From Guyanagaster necrorhizus (lineage: Eukaryota; Basidiomycota; Agaricomycetes; Agaricales; Physalacriaceae), in contig NW_025064897.1 in assembly GCF_019112545.1 (NCBI RefSeq), positions 553,336 to 617,335 on the forward strand: a DNA stretch of 64,000 nt. Direction: 5' to 3'. Below are positions 34,308 through 47,561 of this stretch, piece after piece (position 1 is the first letter of the stretch; the number at the start of each line of letters is the position of its first letter). The notes below the pieces were generated by a model. That model did no database searches. It saw only the letters and a list, made by a program, of their open reading frames with translations, and was not told the DNA's origin. Position numbers and translations under genes: made by a program.

Positions 34308-35760
34308 ATGTCCGCCGTCACTGTCCCCATTGCCATTCCCGCTACGCCCAGCAAAAAGGTACGTCCTGCTTTTGCTCCGCGTCTTATATTACCTTTTAAC
34401 ACGTTTCGCCTAGATGACCGCAGACTTTAGCGCCAGGTTCTCACTAGAGTCACCCGTCAAGAAGATTGTCGATGACGAGTGCTGCTCAACCTTACCTGAG
34501 ACTGTTGGTGACTTCGACGGGGAGCTCGAGGACCTCAGGAAGCAGTATGTTGGTGAAGTTGACCTGCCTGAGAGTACGTTCTCCAGCCCAACTTGTATCG
34601 CGTTGATAAATAACTTGGCCTAGGCGAGGAGCCTCTTTTGAAGGAAACCAAGAGTCGCTTTGTGCTGTTCCCTATCCAGTATCACGAGGTGCGCGCCGCG
34701 TTCCTCATCCTAACGATAGCACTGACCATGGTTTAGATCTGGCAAATGTACAAGAAACATGAAGCATCTTTCTGGACCGCAGAAGAGATGGATCTGTCCA
34801 AGGACCTGCATGACTGGAACAACCGAATGAACGACAACGAGCGTCATTTCATCTCCCATGTCCTCGCCTTCTTCGCTGCTTCGGACGGCATCGTTAACGA
34901 GAATCTTGTCGAACGCTTCTCGAAAGAAGTCCAGGTTGCTGAAGCTCGCTGTTTCTATGGCTTCCAAATCATGATGGAGAACATCCATTCTGAGACCTAT
35001 TCCCTCCTCATTGACACTTATATCAAAGATTCCGCCCAGCGGGAATACCTTTTTGATGCTATCGAGACTATTCCTTGCATCAAGCGTAAAGCCGATTGGG
35101 CTCTTCGATGGATCTCTGATGAACGATCCACCTTTGCCGAGCGTCTCGTTGCCTTTGCCGCCGTTGAGGGTATTTTCTTTTCCGGCTCGTTCGCTTCCAT
35201 CTTTTGGTTGAAGAAGCGCGGTTTAATGCCTGGCCTGACCTTCTCCAATGAGCTTATTAGCCGTGATGAGGGCATGCACACCGATTTTGGATGTCTTCTC
35301 TTTAGCCACCTGAAGCGTCGTCCTCATCCTGAAGTTGTCAAGCATATCATCGCAGACGCCGTTTCCATAGAACAGGAGTTCCTCACTGGTATGCTATTGC
35401 TTTACTTTGTCGTTTCCGTGTCTTATGTTTCTCATAGATGCTCTCCCCGTCTCCCTCATTGGCATGAACTCAAAGCTCATGTGCCAATACATTGAGTTTG
35501 TAGCTGACCGTCTACTCGTAGCCCTTGGCAATGACAAGGTGTACAACTCAATGAATCCCTTCGACTTTATGGACATGATCTCGCTGCAGGGCAAGACCAA
35601 CTTCTTCGAGAAGCGTGTCTCAGATTACTCGAAGGCCAACATCAACCACTCTACCACCGGCAGTACTGTTGATTCATCGAAGACATTGTAAGTTTATTGA
35701 TACTTATCCTGTCCCTCGTGCTGATCATTGGCGATTAGTGTTCTCGATGAAGACTTTTAG
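34308..35760 (+). CDS. RNR2: ribonucleoside-diphosphate reductase small subunit
   Basis: Subunit R2 of class Ia ribonucleotide reductase, which carries the diiron-tyrosyl radical cofactor for making dNTPs. Six exons, 34308-34358, 34414-34573, 34624-34688, 34737-35388, 35438-35687 and 35739-35760, sum to 1200 nt (399 aa), the normal length. Visible motifs: [15 protein letters not shown] (first iron-ligand region), [38 protein letters not shown] with the radical Tyr and the Glu/His ligands, and [16 protein letters not shown] (second Glu/His ligand set). The C-terminus FVLDEDF docks onto the large subunit. Upstream TATA and ACGCGT elements fit S-phase expression. A short N-terminal exon precedes the conserved core. 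Confidence 0.97.
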
Positions 35761-36693
35761 ATTCTCACCCTGGCCTTTACACCCATCTCATTGCCGTACA
35801 TTTCTCATTATTCGCATTGCATCTCACCGTTTATACATGCATTCAACAACGTTATTATTGATTTTATCTATGCCGTCCGTACGATTGTCCCTTTAGACTT
35901 GTAACTGTAACATTGTAGGATATGATATACATTAACCAACTCACTTTGTACATCATGGGGAGTGATAATGCGGCGCTCATGCAGCCAATCTTATGCACGA
36001 GTACCGCGAGTATCTACAGAGCCGGCTTGCCAGGCTACGTTGAATCTTATCGTTCGATCCGGACTCTAGGAAATGGGCTTGCAATATGTCTGGCATCGTA
36101 TCATCTGGCTCATCTGATTACTGTTGCGTCCACTTACAGTACTATTTGAACATTGTTACTATAAGCTCTCAGGAGTGAACGGGCAGGGGCAGATATAGAC
36201 AAGACGTCAGAGTCCGCATATCTGGGATTCCTCTCGACAATTATGATTTGTATTCAAGTCTGCTGGCTATTGAAAGAGTAAACGAATCCAAATAACTCAG
36301 AGTCAATGCTGAGCTGGTGACTGATCACCTGTACATATATAGTCATGAACGCTTTTTTGCCGTGGGATACCTCTCAGTTTTGGATTACCGTTTGAAGGTC
36401 GTTCGCCTACAAACATCAAAGTGTTAAAATAGCTTTTATTTTCCATGACTTGGAACTTGAAACATCCCCTATATAATTTACGGGATGTTGGAGGAGATCC
36501 ATTTTTATATTCGATGTAGCAGATACACCATTATTGACAATCCAAAATCGTGCAACAAAATTCAAAAAGGAGATAGGAGAGCCCGCCGACATATCTCCAA
36601 ACGCTCGTGGCCTCCGGGGCCTTGCCATTGACCCATCTTTATATTGATACAAGAAGGGGAAAGAATCGAGCATGCCGGTGACATTGACCATTC
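35761..36693. other. convergent 3' intergenic region
   Basis: Lies between the 3' ends of RNR2 and the kinase gene. A 91-aa minus-strand ORF (36691-36416) overlaps the kinase end but is out of frame after splicing. No other feature is visible. Confidence 0.4.
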
Positions 36694-38138
36694 TTATAAT
36701 GGAATGGGCTCCGTACGTCCACAGGGCGTTGGCTTGTACGACACTGAAGGGATTGTGTGTTAGTCCCTCTTCCGACAGACGAAGACCAGCAGAAACGTAC
36801 GTTCGAGGCGGAGGTTCAAGACATCGGAGCGATCCACACCGTCAAAGTACGCATGACTAAGAATACCACGAGTAGTATTTCGTTCGCTAGCGACGTCTTT
36901 GATCATCTATAATGACATGAATACAACACAGAAAAGTGACAGTGGATAAGACTTGCCGATTTCACCATGTCTGCGGCATGGACATCGAAACGCTCCCAAA
37001 GACGGGGAGGGATATGGAAGCTCCCGAAATCGCGAGTGAAGATATCTTTGTTCTAAATGTCAGGCAAAAGTCAGCTTGGAGACCCTCTGTTGACCAGAAG
37101 ATCCTCACGTTGGGACAAGTAAGCAGTTCCGCGAAGACGACACCTAAACTGTATACATCGGCAAGATCTGCCTGGTAGGATGCGCCCTTGTACTTTGGGA
37201 CAACTTCGGGAGCCATGTAGCCGACAGAACCACGGCCGTCAGAGTCAACGATGCAGTGTCCACGAGAAGCAAAGCCGAAGTCGATGAGCTTGAGGTGGCC
37301 GCGCGCGTCGATCATGATGTTTTCCGGCTTGATGTCGCGGTGGAAGATCATGTTGTCGTGGAGCATGCTCACAGCGATTATCTATGAAGGAATCATCAAG
37401 ATAAAATGAAGGGTGTGCGAGGCTTGGACGTACGAGTTGCGCACAGTAGAGCTTGACAAGGTCGGGATCGATGGGCTGGTTGGCTTCAGAAAGATCACGA
37501 AGACGGGACACAAGTGACTGGGGGTAATGTTCCTGCAATTATCATAAACTGTAAGTCAAATTGAGTTTAGATATTGTCCTCACCATGAAGATATAACACC
37601 AGTGCATATCCTGGCGATAATCTACTATTTCGGCGAAGAAAGGACACTGGATTCGGCGTGTGTCCCTGAGGATGGCGATTTCTTCTCTGATGGCTGAATG
37701 GTTGTCGACCGTGCGTCGCGACCGGCCTTCCTCGATGAGAGGGATGTCATCAAGGATATAGTTGGACTTGTCGAGGGCTTTGATTGCGAGAACGCGGGCG
37801 GCGCGACCATGCACAGGCGTCGACTCGCGTGCTAGAATAACCTGGGCGGTAGCGCCATCTCCGACAATGCCAGTGAAGACATAGGTGATGGGCCCGATTT
37901 GGAGTGTCCGTGGAAGGGGGTGACTGGCCTGCAAGTTTGCGGGGAAGGATGGTGTGACTGAGATGGAGCACGCAGAGTCCAGGCTACTAGGCAGGGTGCC
38001 AACAGCCGACGCGACGCGACGGTGCGTGGCATCTTGGTCAGCGAAAGCTGCCGACTTGTCAAACTGCCCCTCCGTTTTTGGTCGCACACAGGAATGTTGG
38101 AAAATGGAAGTGAGAACGTTGAAGAGTTTAGACAACAT
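36694..38138 (-). CDS. serine/threonine protein kinase
   Basis: A multi-exon gene starting MLSKLFNVLTSIFQHS. After about 80 mostly polar residues the kinase domain begins: glycine loop TGIVGDGATAQVILARE at residues about 89-105 and ATP-binding Lys in VLAIKALDK at about residue 120. Then come catalytic loop HRDIKPENIMID, magnesium loop LIDFGFA, activation-segment end GSVGYMAPEVVP and DVYSLGVVFAELL. The last exons read IKDVASERNTTRGILSHAYF, then NLRLELSYKPTPCGRTEPIP and a stop at 36696-36694. All catalytic residues are present, so it should be active. The overall pattern is closest to the Ran1/Sks1-like or CAMK-like fungal kinases; I cannot place it further. It is divergent from the phosphatase gene at 38617. 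Confidence 0.8.
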
Positions 38139-38616
38139 GAGATATCGAATAATGGTGGAATAAGAATAAAAGATGGCTATTTTTATAGGCTTTTGCATTG
38201 CACGCGCCGTCCTAGAATCTATTGTTGTAGGCAGAAATGCCACCAGGTGTGCGATGGACAAAGACGACTACTTTGTCTGCACATTGTCTGCACGGCAAAC
38301 ATTGTGCCACCCCCCAGAAAGGCATTGGCTTGGTTTTAGGTAGCGATAATTTGCAAGTCGGGGAAGCACACATTGTCAGGTCAAAGTGCGAGAGACGTGA
38401 AGCCAGTTGCCACCACCGTAGAGAAACAAATTCGGGTGGCCAAGATAAGATCAAACATGGTTCTCAATCATGTCTATCACGTAAGCCAAACCGGGGGATT
38501 TTCAAACCCGTCGTTCGACGTCCCTTCTTTGACGACCGTCACATTGCCGTCCTCTTCCTCCAAGGCTGGCGGGCTCTATATATCTCGTTTCTCTTCCTCT
38601 CTAATAGTCGCCCCCT
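38139..38616. other. divergent promoter region, kinase / sphingolipid phosphatase
   Basis: 478 nt shared by two oppositely oriented genes. Includes a short direct repeat TTGTCTGCAC near 38274 and a TATATAT run near 38577 that could serve the plus-strand gene. Confidence 0.4.
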
Positions 38617-40477
38617 ATGTCGGACTACGACTCGTCTCGAGAGTCGTCCCCGTGCCGCGACGACAAGCCTTCTCACAGTGACTTTTATCTCGGCCTCAGC
38701 CAGGGAAGGCAGCCTTCAGATGCATACGACACTCTCCTGCCCCCATGGCGGGCAGCTATCCGCCGAAGACTCATCCAGAGCGTGCACCTCGAGTCCAAGG
38801 TGATAGCGTGCATGCAGGTGTGTTTTCAACGACCTCTTACTTGTCTGGCCTATTGAAGGGTTTCTAGGAATACATACGCACTCCCTGGCTCGACGCCTAT
38901 TTTGTGTATACTTCGTCTTTAGGTTGGTATGCCACCGATCATGCGTCAGACATTGTCTAACCAATTGCTGGCGTAGGAACGCATACCTTCTTCATGACCG
39001 TGCTTCCAGTGCTGTATTTCTTTGGATATGAAGACATGGGACGCGGGTATGTCTTTTGCTACTGTTTTGCCAGTTTGACACCAATAATTCATTTACCCAT
39101 AAGGCTCGTTATCGTTTTGGCCCTAGGCGTGTACTTTTCCTCATTTATAAAAGATCTTATCTGCTCTCCGCGGCCCTTTTCGCCTCCCGTGACGCGCCTC
39201 AGTGAGTAATATCTCAGAAAGCAACGAATATTCTGATTTGCTGTCTCAGCCATCGGGACACACCACCTCGAGTACGGCTTTCCTTCAACGCACTCCACAA
39301 ATAGTGTCTCTATCGCGCTGTTCCTTTTTGGCCATGTCTATCTCCTTACGTCCGGTGCATCTAACTCCGAAATATCACCCATGATATCTCCGTTCACCTA
39401 CAACGTCCTCGTAGTTCTACTCGTGTTCTACACCTTCTCCATCGTCTTCGGCCGGCTATACACAGCGATGCACTCCTTCACTGACTGTCTCGTGGGCGTC
39501 ATCCTAGGTACCGGTCTCTGGTGGGCCTACACCAGTTTCCCCGGTATCCCGGTCAAGGTTCCTTCTACGTCCACAACGATCTACCTCGCGCGCGGACTCG
39601 GTGCTGGAAAGTGGATGGATGATTGGGTGCAGAGTGGAGGCTGGGAAGTGCCCCTGATACTGATTTCTGTTTGTCTCCTTGCAGTAAATCAGCACCCGCA
39701 GCCAGTAGATGATTGTCCGTGTTTCGAGGACGCCATCGCGTTTGGGAGTGTCGTTCTTGGACTTTTAGTCGGGTCTTGGGGCGTATCCTTTACAAGTCTC
39801 TCCGAACGCCGTGCAGTCGTTATGCCGGGAAGTGGATGGGTCTTTGATCAGTCCTTGGCAACATGGATAGCTGTGGAGCGCGGCTGGAAGGATGTGTGCT
39901 TGTGGTGGGGTGTGGCAGCTTTGAAGATGGTGGTGGGGATCCTCGCTATCTTTGCGTGGCGTATTCTAGCCAAGTCAGCGCTGCACATCACCCTACCGCC
40001 GCTTTACCGGTTGCTTTCCAAGAGTTTCCAGTTGCCAAATCGAAGGTTCTACACGCCTGCAACGGATTACAAAAATGTGCCCAGCGAATTTGCTCACGAA
40101 GGCGGTTTGAGGCCGATTCCTAGTGTCATTGATCTACCGGGAAGCGTGGGGATGGAGGTGGGTGAAGGAAGTGCGTTTTCTTACCGCACATCTAGAACCA
40201 GGGCAGTTAAGATGAGGAATGGGAACGAGAAGGTGAGGTTTGCGATTGGTAAGGGCGCCGTTGAGAGGGAACAAGAGAAAGAAAACGAGGTTAAACATTA
40301 TGATGCTGATGGTGAATTGTTCTCACTCGCATCGTTATTGATGCTGTATTGACATTTTTTCTAGTGCTTACGAAGGTTACTGTCTACGCTGGTATTGCAC
40401 TTTTGGCCAGCCAGGCCTTGCCTGTCATGTTTGACGTTCTCGGGTGGGGAGTGCGGTCATGGCCTGTCGATGCCTAA
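38617..40477 (+). CDS. dihydrosphingosine-1-phosphate phosphatase (LCB3/SGPP-like, PAP2 family)
   Basis: An ER membrane phosphatase that dephosphorylates long-chain-base phosphates, controlling the ceramide/sphingoid-phosphate balance. Multi-exon. The PAP2 motifs are complete: KDLICSPRP (motif 1, KxxxxxxRP), FPSTHSTNSVS (motif 2, PSxH with Thr in place of the usual Gly) and GRLYTAMHSFTDCLVG (motif 3, RxxxxxHxxxD). Hydrophobic segments on either side give a multi-pass topology (FMTVLPVLYFFGYEDMGRG, VLVVLLVFYTFSIVFGRLYT and later ones). A final short exon, VLTKVTVYAGIALLASQALP, adds a last membrane helix before the stop at 40475-40477. The start is the first Met of a polar N-terminus (MSDYDSSRESSPCRDDK). 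Confidence 0.88.
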
Positions 40478-40733
40478 GGATTAATATTTGTGACATTCTG
40501 CTCCAACATTTTGCTACGTTGATACAGTATTACCATGTAAATTCGGAGGGTCAATTTATTTCAGCTTACTTGATTGGATGCAAAGCCGCGTTTCGACTGG
40601 TGATACTGCGGAATCGGACGGTGAGGTCTGAGAAAACAAGTTGAATGGGTTGGCAGCGGAAAGCGATGCAGTTTGTGCATTACATGCCATCTCCGGGCAT
40701 TTGTCTCATACTATCTGTCGTCGCGCTCTCTTC

Positions 40734-42256
40734 ATGAGTCTCGACCAGAACCTCTACACCCTCCTCGTCACCCCCAACAAGGACCATCCCAATGTTATCG
40801 ACCTCGTTGACCCCTCGGGAGTGACCCATTATAGGAAGCAACGACTCGCTGGCCCTGTGTATACGATTGAGGTGTACGGTGCGTTTCCTACCTCTTACTA
40901 TCATCTTCGTGCTCATGAACAGGCAGATTTCATGTCCGAGTCGCTGCTTGTAACAGCGACGGCCCCATCCGCTTCGAGCAAGACCAAGATCCTCGAGCTA
41001 TACAACCCAACTACGACAGTCGAACTCAAGTACACCGGCACACTAACATTTCGATGGAATTTTAAATGGGAGAAGTGAGTTTGGGTGTGCCCTGAGGCCA
41101 GGCTGGATATTGAGAACACCGCTAGCTTTGAATTCGAATGGAAACGCGAAGAATGCTTCATGCTCCGGAAACCCGACCCTCCAGTCCTCGTCGCTATTAC
41201 CAAGGAACCTGCTGGACGGCTCAAGACAAGCTCGATACAAATTTTGGACTACAATCTGAACCGGTAAAGAGTACTAGCGCTGCTGTTCATCACTGGCGTT
41301 GATTGATGTTTATCAGATTCGACATAGACGATAGGAAGGGCCTGGAAATCGTTATACTGACGGCGCTTCTGACGTTCCAGGACACAAATGAGAGCTATCA
41401 TGGATCACCTAGGGATTCGGAGGGACTAGTCAAGACCAAGTCGATCCCGACACTACCTCCTCCGCCACCACCAAAGCCGCCTGCAAAGACTGGCGTGGAT
41501 AGGATAGCAGAAATTCAGGCCATGCGTGGTGAGATTAACGAGCTCACTGTGGAGGAAGAGGGAGATATCATGCATTACGCCCAGTACTGCTCGAATTTGC
41601 TCCAGGTGCGCCACTATCATAGCAATTGGATTTCAACCTAATCTTCTTCCAGGACGACGCCATGCTCTTTGTCACTGTACGGTCCTCTTCCGCGACACAA
41701 GTTCCCAAAGTGCTTCAAGTAGTGGAAGAGACGAAGCGCATACGGCATAAAATCGGCCTGGACGCCGAAATCTTCCAATACGTTCTCTACGACACCCTTT
41801 CTCAGCTACCCCGGCGAATAAACCTCAACGACACGCCCGACAATAAATACGTACCTCCCAACAGCCTTGTTGTCCACTTGAGCAAGATACCCATGCCAGA
41901 GCTGCAACCCGCAGTAACGCCCGCACCCATCCTCACGAGCACCTTACCGCCAATATCCCTCAACTCCCATCCTGAGAAGGAGAAGAAACGTACCTTCATT
42001 TAATCTATTATCCGTGCATTTCTTATCTCACAGGTACATTACAGCGAAGAAAATAACTCGACGATCTCGATCCGGCTCCACGTCGCCGCCTCCTCCCCGC
42101 GTCCATTCATACCAGGTGTACCCTCATCAACCGTCGCCTTCGCCCTCCCAATTGAATAATCCTGGAATATATACCGCGCCTCCACCGCAAGTCCCAGCGA
42201 GGCCCGTGAATAACATGGTCTCGGGTTTATTTGATATACTGCATTATAGGAAGTAG
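40734..42256 (+). CDS. conserved basidiomycete protein, tubby-C/LURP-one-like fold suspected
   Basis: Multi-exon, starting MSLDQNLYTLLVTPNKDHPN. The first 190 residues (PSGVTHYRKQRLAGPVYTIE, DFMSESLLVTATAPSASSKT, ECFMLRKPDPPVLVAITKEP, DIDDRKGLEIVILTALLTFQ) resemble a family conserved in agaricomycetes. Its strand pattern suggests a tubby-C-terminal/LURP-one-like beta barrel, which is my inference. A proline-rich stretch (LPPPPPPKPP) leads to a helical segment (DRIAEIQAMRGEINELTVEE), then a second beta-rich region and a Ser/Pro tail ending GLFDILHYRK. Function is unknown. Confidence 0.65.
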
Positions 42257-42753
42257 GAGCGGAAGGACTATGTATTCCATCTGACATGAGGAAAGGTGTA
42301 TGGACTGTACTTTTACCACTACATACTTTTTTTACAGACCAGACGGTGCCTATTCTTGAAAAATTATCACCGGCCCAGCCTCAACATTCATTTTGAACGA
42401 GTTTCTTCTATCTTTTTCCACATGTCAGCGTGCCATATTCATCCAGCTTCTTCATGGCCTACTGGACGTGCGGTTAATCACCATTTGCTTCTAGACCTTC
42501 TTCTCCTAAGCACCGAGGCTCGATGGTCACTCGGCCTTCTGTACCTTTCCTGGGGAAATTCGAGACTTTGATTATCCTTTCTTCATCTTTCAGTGCCATC
42601 GCCATCTGAGTTTTACTTCTCGGGCTGCGCTAGCAACAATTGACAGGCCTGATCCCAATGAGGCTTCGAAGGCGGCGTCTACTATGCTGCAATGGCCATT
42701 GACTCTCACGATGAAGAAATAGAAAATTGGGCAAGAGCTATATACAAAAGACG
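42257..42753. other. intergenic
   Basis: No supported gene. Short ORFs only. Separates the conserved gene ending at 42256 from the 3' end of the lectin-like gene. Confidence 0.4.
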
Positions 42754-45762
<3,009 letters not shown>

Positions 45763-46335
45763 TGCGGGAAGAGAAAGATGTGATGGAGTCGTTTAAAAGA
45801 TAACGCTGAGAAATGCGATGCTGCGACAAGCAGTCATACAGTTCCAGTAAGCAAGGAGGTGATCATTCTACCTGTCGGTTAGTTTCCAAAATCAAAATTC
45901 TAATCGATAGCGTACCTTACTCTTTCCTTTTCATCATAGAAGTTAGTGCGCAGTGTATGAATCATTAGGGCGCTGGTTTTGTCAATTTGTCCAAAGTCAG
46001 TCAGGCGACCCTGCCACGACGCCCATTTTTCAGTTCTGCGATCCAGCCGGGAGCGACTAGTCATTCAATATTCATCAATAATAGATACCAGTTCATCAAC
46101 GGAATAGAACCGCACTCACCTTGAGGCTGAACGTGACTGAACGCGCTAGATCTGACAGCGGAAATGCACGTAGATCATCTAAAAAAATGTGAATGATTAA
46201 GATGTGTGACAATCAGAAATTATTTGCGAAACATACCCGCCGACAGGAATAAAAAAACAGAGAAGATGACATTGGGACAAAGCCCGATTTCCCACCTACG
46301 ATACAAGTCGGAACGCATTTCTCATCCAATCAAAC
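45763..46335. other. divergent promoter between genes A and B
   Basis: 573 nt between two oppositely transcribed genes that share the unrecognised domain, so they may be co-regulated. No gene or clear TATA motif was found. Confidence 0.4.
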
Positions 46336-46923
46336 ATGTCTCAGAAAGCCGTAGGTCTCCTCACTATTCACGTCCTCGTCGAAATGTCTGAAGCCAAACG
46401 ATAGCACCTTATCGATTCTGACGGCAAGAACATCGAGAACCAACACTACTATAAGATCCGCCTCGCCGACGGCAGTGAACTCGGATACGCGCCGACCGGA
46501 ATGTCCATCACCAGCGCCAAAGCCGTCTGCGCGCCCATGCCCTCCAATGCTGGGGCCCTCTTCCGGTTCGTACCAAAAGACGATAGCAAAAACGGTGTAC
46601 CATGGACCGTTGGAGACGTTGGATACCTGAAAGGGCTGCAGAGCAGGGAGGACGGCACAGTACTCAAGATGAACTTGACCTTGTCGACGGGCAGTCTCCC
46701 GGCTTTGGGGTGGTACGATTCGCCTCCGTGGGGATTCACAGGGAAGCAGCTTGCCGGGAACAGAATTGCACTTTATGCGCGTAATAAAGACGCGAAGGAT
46801 GTTGGACTGGTGGTGGTTGATCTTGGGAGGAACGAGTCGACGCTTGTGGAGGACCGGTCCGGAGAGCATATTCCGTTGGACTGTCAGTTTGTGAGGATGG
46901 CTCCGATTACGACAAAATTCTAG
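46336..46923 (+). CDS. stand-alone copy of the unrecognised domain (gene B)
   Basis: Two exons, 46336-46350 and 46405-46923, sum to 534 nt (177 aa). A 5-codon first exon (MSQKA) is followed by a 54-nt intron and then HLIDSDGKNIENQHYYKIRL and ADGSELGYA. It goes on through SNAGALFRFVP, WTVGDVGYLKGLQ, WGFTGKQLAGNRIALYARN and VGLVVVDLG, ending LDCQFVRMAPITTKF. These blocks align with the C-terminal domains of genes A and C over their full length, so this protein consists of the domain with almost nothing else. The strands suggest an all-beta fold. No signal peptide, membrane segment or catalytic motif is visible. Function is unknown. Confidence 0.78.
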
Positions 46924-47561
46924 GTGCTCTGTATCTATTTACTCGTATTCCAACTCGTTCGAAAGCATGAAAAGGGACATTCTTCCCCTTCCTCAGTCGC
47001 CAGTTTTGATATTGATTTTTGCGTGTACATGTGTCATGTTGCTGTGGTAAAAGCTAGGAACGGTGTCTAGCCAGGCTATTGCTCCCATGTCACTGATCCT
47101 TCATGACTTGCCAGCGACTTTCTCAATTTTGAAACGGACCTGTCTTATTCACGGTTCCGACAGCTGTCAGTTCTCCGCAAGGTATAGAACCCTTTACTTG
47201 CGATGTTTAAGAACATCAACCCCGATGAAAAAACGCCACATCGATGCCATGTAAGTACCTAGATCTTAGCGCTTACTCAAAATACCACATCGAATTCTGT
47301 TCCGATATGTCAAGAATAAGATCCACGGTGTGTCATTTTATTGATCAACTTTGGCATCAACTAAGCGTCTCTTAATGGTGTAGTTGCCCAATTTCATTGG
47401 GAGAAGAATTTAGCCGCCATCATCTTATTTTGAGCACTTAGATTTCTTGATAACGTCCAGGTTCACATGCACGAGGTTTTGGTTTCCATTTCAGCTGTAA
47501 GATGTTCGTCAGGGTTCCTATGACTAGCTTTGCGCGCGCCTTTTTGTGAGGATGACTTCCA
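46924..47561. other. unassigned stretch between genes B and C
   Basis: Contains small ORFs (63 aa at 47063 +) that might be exons of an undetected gene or of the 5' end of gene C. No family was recognised. Confidence 0.3.

Noticed and set aside
36416..36691. 91-aa ORF as the end of the kinase
   Set aside because: The spliced kinase frame reaches a stop at 36694, so this ORF is in a different frame.
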